This document shows positions 37,732-49,589 of a DNA stretch of 64,000 nucleotides, in pieces. The notes beneath the pieces are model-generated. The model ran no database searches. It had not been told where the DNA came from and saw only the letters and a program-made list of their open reading frames with translations. Positions within the stretch are counted from its first letter, which is position 1; the number at the start of each line of letters is the position of its first letter. The DNA comes from Trichoplax adhaerens. Taxonomy: Eukaryota; Placozoa; Uniplacotomia; Trichoplacea; Trichoplacidae. The stretch covers positions 814,272 to 878,271 of the forward strand of contig NW_002060958.1 of the NCBI RefSeq assembly GCF_000150275.1, in the 5' to 3' direction. Made by a program: the position numbers and the translations under genes.

Positions 37732-37736
37732 ACCAT

Positions 37737-40700
37737 GTACTTTTGTGGACGCAATTTATCACCCTGTATATCAAGATAATTTAGATAGATACGTAAAACT
37801 TAAATTGAAGTACATATCATATCAAAAGCTGGGACTTAGCTGCACATATAAGTAATGCGAGCATTACATAACCAATTATGTTCGAATCTCGATTTAATGC
37901 AGAAAAATGACAATAATTTTATTAAATTATCTAATACTATTCATTTAAGCTACGAACTCACATCCAATACACCTCGCGTGAAATTTTTGCACTTTGTAAT
38001 ATGCATAAACTCATTTTTGAAATTTTTAGATCGAAAATCAACACTTAATCCATATACCTATCAAGTTATGGTACGTCATCAAAAATTGTAACTACGTTAT
38101 TGAACCAATAGTGCAATTTCTCTAATGAATTCAATTTTTTTAAAGTCATATGCGGTGTTGAGCAATATCTTTTGCACTAGCCTATTTGTATAACTGCATA
38201 TTATTACCCTCTATCCTTTAGGAAAATAGCTGCAGCCCTTAGTTAGAAACAATCATTCCTCCGTGGACAATTGCTAATACAAAAATAAAATTGAATAAAA
38301 TCCTTGAATAACCACACCATTTATGTAACTGCTATCAGTTCACTTGTCTAAACAGTAAGGGATAGCAAGCGACAGTCAGCATCGCATAACGCATAATGCA
38401 AAGAAACAAGCACAGATAAATAAAAATTTCTTAATTATAGCATCCCATTCTATAAATTTTCGGTACTTGTTCTATCATGATGAAATTTGCTACTATCACG
38501 AATGGTTTAAGTTCATGTTACTCGAAAAAATTAGCACTCCGAAACTTTTTCAGGTCTACTCATATTTCAGCATCAAATGTACGAAAGTATGTACAACAAG
38601 TACTTATCTTATATTCCCCGCGACTATTAAGGTCTTCATCACTTTAATCTTATGGATAAGCGCACAAATTTTGCGGCTTCAATGTAATCCATAGGAAATG
38701 GTAACTACCTAGCACTAAAGACTGCCGAGCATGATGCGACTATTGCAAACTAATGCTGATCATTTTCGGCTGATAACATACGCACTTTAATATTTCTCAA
38801 TAATGCCGTCACTTATGGCGTTATACTTAATTTTATAGACAAATGATTACTTCCACATTATTACATATTTACTGGAGACTAATTTTATTCTTATCTTGCT
38901 ATAACCCAACCGATTTTTAAGTAGAAATAAGATTTGTCTATGAAAGAAATCTAGTTTACCCGTAATCTTCTGACGATGGGAGATCCTCAATATTTAGAGT
39001 TTTACGGTAGGTAAATACCGGAAATAAACGTGACGGTAGACTTATAGCGTTAATTTCTTGTAGTAGTTTTAATCCCCCCATCGCAAAGTTCGATTTGAAA
39101 TCAGGCCATATTTAGACAAATGAAGGTAAATTTTTGTTACAAATTACTTACCCTACCTATTTCACTTACAAGCCATCATTGATAATCTAATGACCAATAG
39201 CTATCCTTTCATTAATGATTGCTACTAGTAGCCGCAACATATCCTCTTTACTTCTACACAGATATAAGAATACTATCTACATTATTCAATTCTATGCTTC
39301 CGATAATTTATTCCGGCTAATTTATTAATTAAATGATTATGGTACTAAGTTAATCAGCCCAAATTTAACTACAATATGCGATCGGGCTAAAATTGTCGTA
39401 AGACATCCCTTATTGTTGCTTAGATATAGATCTGAAAACGAATATTGTAAAATTGTCTTATCTTCATTAAATTAAATACAAATAAAGAAATTTGTCTACG
39501 CTTCCGGATATCGCCACAAAATTTGTGAATAAAACATTTGCCCAATACAGTTTTGAATTTTATAACTATTAAACTCACAAAATTCATATTCGAATAACTG
39601 ACATAAGATTTATATTTTACAATTTCTAGTTAACCATATGCTATACATTACGTCTAACTTACAACGAATAGCATTTCTAATAGTTAGCATATACGGTACT
39701 AAAATACCCATCATCAACACCATCATTTAAATTGAATACTGAGCAACAAAATGACCGTTGGACAGTTTACAGGCAATTTGTATTCGTAATGATGCAAACA
39801 AGTTAAGTCCCTTTATAAGATTGAATTCTGAAAAAGAAATAGCCCACCAAATTTAAGATCAAGACAAAGCTTGCTTTAGCCGAACCTAAATAGCGGATAC
39901 ATAAGCATAAACCTTTATACTCAGCCTATTTCAAGTACGTTAATTAACTTTATTATTCATACATGCATTTTAAACTTGTCATAATTACGGTAACTTAAAC
40001 TTACAAACAAAATTCCTTACGTGGTCCCACTTCCAATTAGAAGACCGGAGAAATATATACTAATAAAAGTTTTCTGAGAATATTGACAGTCTACCTTTCG
40101 GCATCTCAGCTTATCCTTCAAAGAACTCATATCCAATATACTTATTTGTATATAATATTTTTCACAAGGTCAAGTACTGTGCAAAAGTAGCGGCATAGCG
40201 GAAACAAATCTAAGGCATGAGAAACAAAGCAGTATTCCGTATTATAGGTCGTATCTGAAATTCTCCGATATATACACTCAACACAATGTCTTTTACTTTT
40301 TTCTCCGCTCTTACTAACTTACTTTGTGAAATACGTCTATTTTGCAAATCTGTTATTAGGCATACTATTATTAGTTCCAGCATCTCATTAAACTTTTTTT
40401 TGTCCTATATCAAATAAAAAATTTAATTTAGAACCTTATCAGAGCTGAAGGATAGTCCATCTAATCATCACCAAGACCAGTCCATTCCGAACTGCAATTC
40501 TTAGCAAAAGATTAATGGGAAAACAAAGAAGCTATAGATTACCCTACTCAGTGGGTGCGGTACTGTCTGTAGCTAAGCAAAAGCAGTAGCTGATTGAATT
40601 TATCGGTTCCTATCCGTTACTTTTCAACACATAATTGTAAGTTGCGAAAATAATAGACGGTAGTTTCTGTCTAGACAGGGAACCTTACTGAAATATTTTT

Positions 40701-43700
40701 ACGTAAGTTACTAACGAAAGCACGATTAAATACTGGTTTCGATGCAATTTTATTAATGGCATATCATTAACCTAACAGTAAATACATCAGCCTATTAGTT
40801 TTACATTTATCTAGCAACTATAGCAACCGATTAATTTACGCCAGGGTGTGCAACATTTCTCAACGAAACCAGATGATAAAAGATGACGCAAAATGAAGCT
40901 AGTTTTTTAGATCGATAATCCATTATAAGCCACCTTTTCTTAAAGGTAACCTACAATAACATGATATAAAATAATATTTTTCAGTAAATTTAACCCAACA
41001 TATTAAGAAATGAGATAGTGAGAATGATGAAGACGGTTAAAATAAAAAGTCAGGCTAGACAGAATATTAATGTATCATTTAGTAATGAAATAAAATATAT
41101 CATTTTATATTCTCCAACTTAAAATGGATTAATCAATTAGTGTTAAAATTGTTGAAGAATTAAAAATCACGTTTCTTACGGCTTAATAGAGAACATTAAG
41201 CTGCAACAATCGAATATTTATCTACAAATATGTCTATCACCCTACCATATTAAATGAGTTATTGAACAGGTGCATTACAATTCATAGGCACGATAAAATG
41301 ATAGAGACACCATCCTAGCGTATCCCCCATGTTTACATTGCGATAATTGTTTAAAATTCTTTGTTAAAATCATAACGTTATTTCCACTAATAGACGGAAG
41401 TTAACGTCATCGCGGAGCCATTTTCATTCAAATGTAAATGAAATCTCTTATGACATTTCTATGATGAAAGTAGCTTAGCAGACAGAGCTGTTTAACACGA
41501 TCTGAGTGAGTTTTAAATAAATTATACTTTTTATCAAATTTTATGAAGCATTTAATATTCGCTTGCCGTCAATAATCGGCATGTGATTAAATGTACCATT
41601 ATATAACAATTATGATAAGTTGTATATTTATTGATCTTGAAATTTAAGGTTGATCTAGTGCACCGAAATTTACACGTAGGAGAAATATCCGTTAAATACC
41701 CGTTAAAACGCCTTTTATAATCTATTATAACTAGGTAATCGCAAATTGTATTTTAAATGTTATTATTGTTTTCAAGTTTCTTCCATTTCGATTCTCTTTA
41801 TTGAACATGTATAAACGAGCAACAACATACCCAGTACTTATATAGGAAATAATACTTCATTGACATGATAAAGTTAGATAACGAATGACGACTTGTATCG
41901 ATTTTTTTAATTTAAATTTTTTGTGATCGTTAAAATTATATTATATTTGACGTGAAATTATATCAATAAGTTAGATTTGCAAACCTAATATCGATTATTC
42001 TAATGATTAATGGGCCTAACATGAAATCGATATAGTTATTCCATCTTTCAAGTATATTAGAGTAATAAAAGCGCTCAACCGCTCTCTTCAACAATTAACT
42101 GAAAAGTACATCAAATGGCATATTTGTGGTAGCTTTCTAAATTTGAGGAATTCCTTACAATGTATGGACAGATTAAATTAATTAGCGGTACCACTTTGGA
42201 GAACTATTGTTACTTTAGTTTGAATACCTTATCAAAATAAACTAATCAAGGGAACCATCGCTTCACAGCCCATTTTTTTTCAATTGCACGTAATATCTAT
42301 TTCATTATTAGGCTAGACAGGTTTATTTATCAATTAAATAGCCTTTTAATACATCAAATGTGATGGAATAACTGATTCATCATTCTATAAAAAGATAATA
42401 AATTTTATGATAGAAGAATATCATTTAAGTCCCTACTTTTTTTTCTGTAGCAAATAATCAATCGGAAAAAGTGAAGAATAAAGAAACTTCTCTTATCATA
42501 TGTCCCTTTCAATCTAGGAATCGTACTTTCTTTTCATTACCTAGAATATCGTATTGATTTCCCAATGTAGCTAATAAATTAGGATAATAATAGCTCTTAT
42601 TGCTGTCAACAATCTTGAATTTGTTTTGTTTCAAGTACTCCTTTGTCAATGATACAATTCATTTCATTCTGTTTTGATTAAGATGCTATCTAGATAAATC
42701 TCAGTATATGATTGATCTTAGTAGTTAATTTTCAAATTTGACTTATGGAAGTAATAAAACAATAATAATGATGGAAGAGTAATTATTAATCAGTAACTTA
42801 ATAATACAAAATAAAGTTCTTCCATCTAATAATGGCCTTAAAATTCTGATTTGTCTCCAAAAATTCAAAAAGATTTTTTTTAGAGTAATAATTTAGTGTT
42901 TAGTTTTACGGCCATCATAAAATAATATAAGATTTAAAAATAGCATTGACATTATCACATTATAAAGATCCAACTTTAATTAAATTAAAGATAAAATAAT
43001 TTTGTAATCCTGACTTTGGTGCGTTCTAACTCTAAAAGCGATATCATACTTATCAAACGGATGCAACTGCTTCCAACTTGATTCTACTTTTACTAATGAA
43101 CAATTAAAGTGAATTGTTTTATTCAAAAGAGCTATTCCAAGTAATTTAATGTAAACGAACAGCATTATTCACATAAATTTATATTACACGTAAATCAAAT
43201 TTGATCAATTTTAACTGCTTAGCAAATTACAATAGTATTACATTCTCTTTCATTTCTATTTAAATAACCTATTACAAACTATATAATTGTGTAATTCCAT
43301 TATCATCTCGATATCAAAATTCAATGCATTCAATTAATTCTAAATATTAATAGAAATAAAATTTATCGAAATCACAGGCGTTTTATGTGAGAATTGTTGT
43401 AATCTTGATGAAAAATTATTTTATTGACAGAATGCTAATAGATGTCTTAATTAAAATAAAAGATTCTCTGTTTTTGTAAGTGACTATTCAATGAAAAAAG
43501 CAAGTATAATTGATTGCTCTAGTGATGTTAACTGTCAAATCGGCGTTCAGTAACTACGAATAGGATGGTGGAAGAAGTCAAAATTTTAGAAAACTTTTAA
43601 ATATCTCTTTCAACGGTATATCTACGCCATTCATAACTTTTCTCCAATTCGAAGATTAAGTGATAAGGAACCGACATTTTCTGTCTAAATAGCATCAAAA

Positions 43701-43837
43701 TCAAGCCTTACTCAAATATAATCATTCACTTTATCTGAAAAGAGAAGTTTTACAAGGCGTCAACTGTAATCAGGTTTCTAAAATATAAATAACGCTACAA
43801 ATATCGTTCGATTCGTGATATTAAAATCTCGATCAGA
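37737..43837. other. Long non-coding stretch before GPCR 3
   Basis: Six kb of AT-rich DNA without a supported gene, LTR or array. Reading frames at 37855-38091 and 38467-38694 have no recognisable domains and are regarded as chance. Confidence 0.55.
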
Positions 43838-44893
43838 ATGAGTCTAAATGCGCTTATTACATATAATACCACCAAGCCATTTAATCGCTATGCCATGGCT
43901 GCTATTATAACAGCCCCAGTCCTCGTTACCAACATCGGCGTGGTAATGTTAATAGTATGCAAAGATCGTTTGAAAACTCCATCCAACGCAATCTTGTTAA
44001 GTAGCTGTGTGGTTTGCCTCGTTTTAGCGATCGAATTAATAGCAAGTGCTATCGCATCCATTCTTATTTCGGATATTACTAAATTTACAGGATTACTGTG
44101 CATATTAAACAAATCTACAGAGTTAACTTTGTGTGCTGTCTTTAACTTCCATGTTACTGCTATTAGCCTAGAAAGATATTATTCGGTTATTTTTCCATTT
44201 AAATATCAAAAACTATCCGACAGAAAAAATACAGCTATTGCCACTATTCTACTATGGACTATTCCCTTTATCATTATTTATCTACCAGTAACAATTTCGG
44301 CAATTCAAATTAATCAAGGCTGCTCTAACTGGACTGATATTTATAGCGTTAAAGTAGCATTTTATTACGTACTTTTCCCCTTTACCTTATTCCTACCTCC
44401 CATTGTAACTTTATTCGCTTATACATCCATAATCTATAAGATATATGCTATAACGCGTAAAACTTGGCCAGCTACTACTGAAAATTCAAATCCAGAACCA
44501 CGCAACGTAGCCTTCCAATTAATTATTAATCATAAGAAAGCGCTAATTCAAATGCTTATGATGCTTGGAACTTATGCGCTATCTTTTTTCCCCTTTTTTG
44601 CTTTCTATATCATTTACGTTGAAAGTCGTGGTCAACAGTTTATTACTGCCACTTACGTAAGTTATTTGATCGCTGTTGCCTATCTTTTTAGCCATCCGAT
44701 ACTCTTAGTACTTTTTACCGCTTCTATTAAGGAAGAGGTTAAAAAAGTACTCAAATCCAACTTTACATGCCTAAGTCGAATATTTGGAGGTCATACAAAA
44801 TCAAATCCAGACACTGATGATAAAGTAACAAGATCAAGCCATTTGGACCCGGTGCGAACCACTGTCATTAGCAAGATTGCTATTGCTACATGA
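43838..44893 (+). CDS. Class A (rhodopsin-like) GPCR, paralog 3
   Basis: An intronless receptor of 351 residues; ligand unknown. A sequon lies at N10, followed by FNRYAMAAIITAPVLVTN entering TM1. The disulfide pair is C88 and C162. The DRY position is ERY (112-114), the most canonical of the three, followed by YSVIFPFKYQKL. TM2 (LSSCVVCLVLA) lacks the usual aspartate. TM6 has FFPF (250-253) and TM7 HPILLVLF (286-293) instead of NPxxY. Helix 8 is basic (KEEVKKVLKS) and the tail is longer than in the other two, with C311 a possible palmitoylation site. The start at 43838 matches the N-terminal length of paralog 2. The upstream 300 bp show no clear promoter motif. Confidence 0.95.
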   Translation: MSLNALITYNTTKPFNRYAMAAIITAPVLVTNIGVVMLIVCKDRLKTPSNAILLSSCVVCLVLAIELIASAIASILISDITKFTGLLCILNKSTELTLCAVFNFHVTAISLERYYSVIFPFKYQKLSDRKNTAIATILLWTIPFIIIYLPVTISAIQINQGCSNWTDIYSVKVAFYYVLFPFTLFLPPIVTLFAYTSIIYKIYAITRKTWPATTENSNPEPRNVAFQLIINHKKALIQMLMMLGTYALSFFPFFAFYIIYVESRGQQFITATYVSYLIAVAYLFSHPILLVLFTASIKEEVKKVLKSNFTCLSRIFGGHTKSNPDTDDKVTRSSHLDPVRTTVISKIAIAT

Positions 44894-47000
44894 GTGCATT
44901 AACTGGAAATTTAATCAGTCTGTCACTTGTAATTACATCTCATTTAATATAATCAAGATAAGTAAGACCATTCCTAACTTTAAAAGTAATATTATTTCTT
45001 TACTCAATCGGTAGGATAGCACTTACTTATGCTGCTATAATTAGGGAAGTGTTGTTGCTATGTAAAATTACGGAATTATTTTTTAAAAATATTAACTGCT
45101 ATTAGCCATTAATCGATAATTAGCTAAATAGAACCTTTCAATAATAAGTAGAAATGAAAAGTTAAGCCCGTCAAGGACAAATGGATGGCATTTGTTTTAC
45201 GTCATATTGTTGAATAGGATTTCAAAATGTAATTTTTAGTTAATTCAATGCATGATCTAGGTAAATTTTAAATTTCAATCAATTCCTGTCAACAATTGCC
45301 TATTCATCTTCCTATCTCAAGCACTTTTAACGTTATTGAATGTACTAATTTAATTAACTGTATTACAGGAGCGTGAACGAAAATAACGATAACAATGGTT
45401 CAGCAATAACTTAAATTGATTCTGTATAGCTAGAAATACTGGTATATCCTGTTAAATTGACAGTAGCATCAAAAGCTGTATTTATATGTATGCCTTAACT
45501 TATCCTACAGTAAACTGTCCGGAAAATTTGATTGTAGATTCTGCCTAACCTATTACTGGCAGTACCTTTATTATTTTACTTAAGTTAAAAATCGCTATTA
45601 CCATCCTATTCTATTTATCAGATAAAATATATACTTTCATTGATTATTGTCGATCATAAGATGATCAAAGTACAGTATCTTGGATATGAAATCAACATAT
45701 ATAAAAAATCTTTATTATATAAGTATATCTATACGTACTTTGGTTTTTCAATCCTAATACGATAATTAGCGTTTATATACTTGTATATGATTCAAGATGT
45801 TATAAATCTAAACTTCAAAATTTTTAAAACTTATATTACCAGACATCTCGTAATTATTATCTATATTAAAAATAAATTTGCTGTTCTCAAAGTTCAATAA
45901 CAAAATTACAGTGAATGAATAATCTTTTGCATTATTTTCGGTCTGCATTTTATAAAGATAATTAAAATTCAATAATTATATTTATAGCTGTAGTTGATTG
46001 CATGCGTTATGATATTATCTATTCACGATAGAAATCTCTTTAAAGTAGTTTGATTATACTCTATAAATTTATTGATCAATCGAAGCAATTAAAAAAATTT
46101 GCTTGACTATCACTAACTAAACTATATGATATTATCAGACTAGTTTAATATCATAACATGATAATAAGAACTTAATTATTGTAGACCAAATTTTAAGACA
46201 CAGCTGTAGCACTGTTTATGTATCGTATATCAATTACACTCTCTACATTAATTAATTTAACATTTCCATTCGATTCTATTTTCTGTTTTCAGCTATTCTA
46301 TCAAATTGGTAAACAATAAAACACATATTACCATTGTAAAGTAGTACCGCTAATCATTTGAATCATAATAACTGAAAGTCATTCCCCCAAGAAGCTAATA
46401 TCCAAGCAGTAGCATGCATCTTTACTTAATTAAAACATTTTCTGCCCTCATAAATGACATACCACTGAATTATATCATTGAATATATTCGTATAAGAAAT
46501 ACCATAAACTTAAAAATTCAATGATAGAGTGACAAATTCTTATACAAATGTTTTTAACATCTGGCCATGATAATCGATGAGTAATCAAGTAAAATAGTAA
46601 AATAATTATTTAAGAATGAATCATCAATATCCCGTAATTAATCAGAATGTACTTACGCATGAAGTAAAATTCCCTTGAGAATCATTACATAATAGGCGCA
46701 TGTAAATATATGCCATAAATATCGATTTGATAACACAGTCCTATCAATCAGATATTTTATATGTGATAAAAGATGCTGCATGCGGCAATTACTAAAATTT
46801 CATATTGCTGTACACCTTCAAACTAGTTGGACTACCTTAATACTTGTGATGGTAATTTGGGGAATGTTTGTAACAGACTAAAAAAAGTTAATCAATAACC
46901 TGAATATTTATCGTTCCATATTTGGGGTTATTGGATGTTCTGAGTACTCAGCCTAGGCCAGTATATACCTTAAAACGACCAATATGGGTCTATATGTTAC
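44894..47000. other. Non-coding DNA after GPCR 3
   Basis: No gene or array. The right end leads into the fold-back element. Confidence 0.5.
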
Positions 47001-47157
47001 GGCCATTCCTAAGGCTGACTTTGTCGTGAACATTTAGTCACGGTCAATGCTAAAAGTGTAATCATTGCTAAGATTGTCCAACCATTCTTAGGAATGATTA
47101 CAGTCTTAGCATTGACCGTAACTAATGTAAAGAACAAAATCAGTCTTAGAAATGGCC
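47001..47157. mobile_element. Fold-back (MITE-like) element
   Basis: The left arm from GGCCATTCCTAAGGCTGA and the right arm ending TCAGTCTTAGAAATGGCC are imperfect reverse complements over about 75-78 bases each, meeting near 47080. The arms include CGGTCAATGCTAA and its complement TTAGCATTGACCG. No reading frame lies inside, so it could be a non-autonomous DNA transposon. Target duplications were not identified. Confidence 0.6.
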
Positions 47158-47189
47158 CAGTCGTACCTTGGATTGGTGTCTGATAAGTC

Positions 47190-47375
47190 CATATTTTTTT
47201 CGAGCAGTTTAGTTATACCTATCCATAACGGACCAATTTTACTAAAAGCAATAATTGTATGATGGGATATGATAGGTACATATTTCTTTTATTGCAGTTT
47301 AGTTGTACATGTCTATACCGGACCAATTTATTACGATATAGGTACATATTTTTTGCACATCAATTTATATCATAA
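47190..47375. repeat. Direct repeat pair, period about 90 bp
   Basis: CAGTTTAGTTATACCTATCC (47205) recurs with changes as CAGTTTAGTTGTACATGTCT (47295). Both are followed by GGACCAATTT and a block ending in ATAGGTACATAT. It directly abuts the fold-back element and may belong to it. Confidence 0.6.
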
Positions 47376-48397
47376 AGCCTATATGATATTTACGCTTAAT
47401 AGAGTATATCTAGCTCTATACATATAATCCAAAATAAAATCTGCTAAGAAAGATGCGTGGATGTAAAGTTAAGTACTATACAAAGAGACGGAAAGTAGCA
47501 TTGCCATTATGCATTTCACTATTCATAACGAAATGGAAAGAGATACATTTTTGAAGCTAGAATTGCTCCAAGTTAAGTTAATATATACATAGCGTGATGG
47601 AAATTTCTCTAATTCGCTTCATAGCAACCATTCAACTTTAAAAGTACAGAACAAAGTGGATATTGAATATACTTTTAAAATTGTATTTACTCATCAGGCA
47701 AATCGTGCTATCTCTGGGCAGAAAGTCTTACTATGAAAGTAAAATCGTTTTATCGTCTTGTAATATCATTATCTTTATGGATCGAAAATTGGCGCTCATA
47801 GTTGTATACTATAAATAAATACAATCCAAAAACGCACCAATTGAATTTGTCTGCAAGTATGTCATGCGGTATGATGTGGTTTATTTGTAGCATTTAGTTT
47901 GCAAATGCTGTCGTATATCGTATTTTACTCTTACAAGCTTTCTCCACTCACAAAATATCTGTGCCAGTGTTGAACACTGATCCATACCTCAAGCTTTCCA
48001 TTAAGTCGCTGATGTTGTAATTATACTATACTGTATTGTACAAGTCCAACTCGTGGCCATTCCACCCATTCGACTATCCCTTGCTGGCGTATGATTTGAT
48101 TGTACAAAGATGCCGCTGTACTGTACTTGTGCAGCACAGTGTGATCTTTTTCCTTTCCAATTCTTTCATATGAAGTGAAAGATTTTAGTATTAACCAATG
48201 TAACATGATATACATGCATCCATCGACAAGAGCTTACTGTTTCCACATATAAAAAATAGGCCGGATTGGGTCAAAAAATGCCCGCCTAGAATTAGAATAG
48301 GTGCTGATTCATCGGATTGGAAAAGGATTCTGCTGTCCTGTACACTGGTAAATGAGTCATGGACTGACACTCGTGCGGTCGCGCAATGTGCAATGGA
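47376..48397. other. Non-coding DNA of higher GC content
   Basis: No gene is supported. Base composition rises from here to about 51.3 kb. A 64-codon minus-strand frame (48021-48215) has no recognisable domain. Confidence 0.45.
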
Positions 48398-49020
48398 ATA
48401 TTTCGGATTAATATCGGATAATCACTTCAACGATTGGACTAGGTTCTGCGTTGCATGGAATTTTGATTTTATTGAAGATACAAAACGTATTTCAATAAAC
48501 ATACAGACAGGGCTATTTTCCGGATTAATATCGGATAATCACCTCAACGATTGGACTGGGTTCTGCGTGGAATTCTGATTTTATTGACGATACAAAACGC
48601 ATTTCAATAAACATACAGACAGGGCTATTTTCCGGATTAATATCGGATAATCACCTCAACGATCGGACTGGGTTCTGCGTGGAATTCTGATTTTATTGAA
48701 GATACAATACGCATTTCAATAAACATACAGACAGGGCTATTTTCCGGATTAATATCGGATGATCACCTCAACGATCGGACTGGGTTCTGCGTGGAATTCT
48801 GATTTTATTGAAGATACAATACGCATTTCAATAAACATACAGACAGGGCTATTTTCCGGATTAATATCGGATAATCACCTCAACGATTGGACTGGGTTCT
48901 GCGTGGAATTCTGATTTTATTGACGATACAAAACGCATTTCAATAAACATACAGACAGGGCTATTTTCCGGATTAATATCGGATAATCACCTCAACCATC
49001 GGGCTGGGTTCTGCGTTTCG
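48398..49020. repeat. 112-bp tandem array, about 5.5 copies
   Basis: The start CGGATTAATATCGG occurs at 48404, 48521, 48633, 48745, 48857 and 48969. The last four intervals are exactly 112 bp and the first is 117, owing to a five-base difference near GCGTTGCATGG. Units differ by only a few substitutions (for example TTGACGAT or TTGAAGAT). The last unit is truncated after GGGTTCTGCG. Short reading frames across it are by-products of the repeat. Confidence 0.93.
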
Positions 49021-49329
49021 TATCTTACCCTTTAAAGTCCAATCGTGTTTCGGAGCCAAAATAGAAAATATCAATCAGAGTGATGTTGGTAGCGTCCTTC
49101 GCTCCAACCATACAGCACTTCCATCAGCGTCGGGAGTGAGTTGTCAGTACGATACAAAATACGACAGTATAGTACTTGGAAAATATTCGTTTTGCATGGT
49201 TCTAGCGCTCAATTGACTGCTTCAATGTAAAATTGAATTACGGATAGAGAATCACCAAGTCAACAGCTATCTGTCCATATCCATTCAAATTATGCCTTTG
49301 CCATCTATTTTGTACAAATTGATGCAAAA

Positions 49330-49554
49330 ATGGCAATAGCCAATCTGAATCTGCATCACGTGATACAGCTTATGGACGACCACGGTCAGGATCAGCGACA
49401 TGGACGACTAATAGAAGAAGATCCGTCTCCTTTTGAGTCGTCCATGTCACGTCCACAAAAAAGAAAGAAGAGAAAAGAGGAACGTAAAGCAATCGTCCAC
49501 GATACAGTACTAAATAATGGAGAAGCTGATGGTTTTTTGGCTCATTTCGGTTGA
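49330..49554 (+). CDS. Small basic hypothetical ORF (doubtful)
   Basis: A 74-residue frame from an ATG with an A-rich context to TGA. It is highly charged, with a basic run RPQKRKKRKEERK at about residues 41-53 resembling a nuclear localisation signal. I do not recognise it. It could be a first exon, a decayed gene piece or chance. It lies between two tandem arrays and includes a 12-bp inverted repeat, which argues against a conserved protein. Confidence 0.2.
   Translation: MAIANLNLHHVIQLMDDHGQDQRHGRLIEEDPSPFESSMSRPQKRKKRKEERKAIVHDTVLNNGEADGFLAHFG
49398..49447. repeat. 12-bp inverted repeat
   Basis: ACATGGACGACT (49398-49409) and AGTCGTCCATGT (49436-49447) are perfect complements separated by 26 bases. 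Confidence 0.8.
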
Positions 49555-49589
49555 CATAATGAGTATTTTCACTTTTTCAGTACTTCAAT

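Larger units (their letters stand above)
49021..49589. other. Spacer between the two tandem arrays, with one small frame
   Basis: It contains the 74-codon frame at 49330-49554 and an inverted repeat at 49398-49447. No other gene is seen. Confidence 0.4.

Noticed and set aside
43888-44112. Minus-strand frame inside GPCR 3
   Set aside because: It lies wholly opposite the TM1-TM3 coding region of a well-supported receptor.
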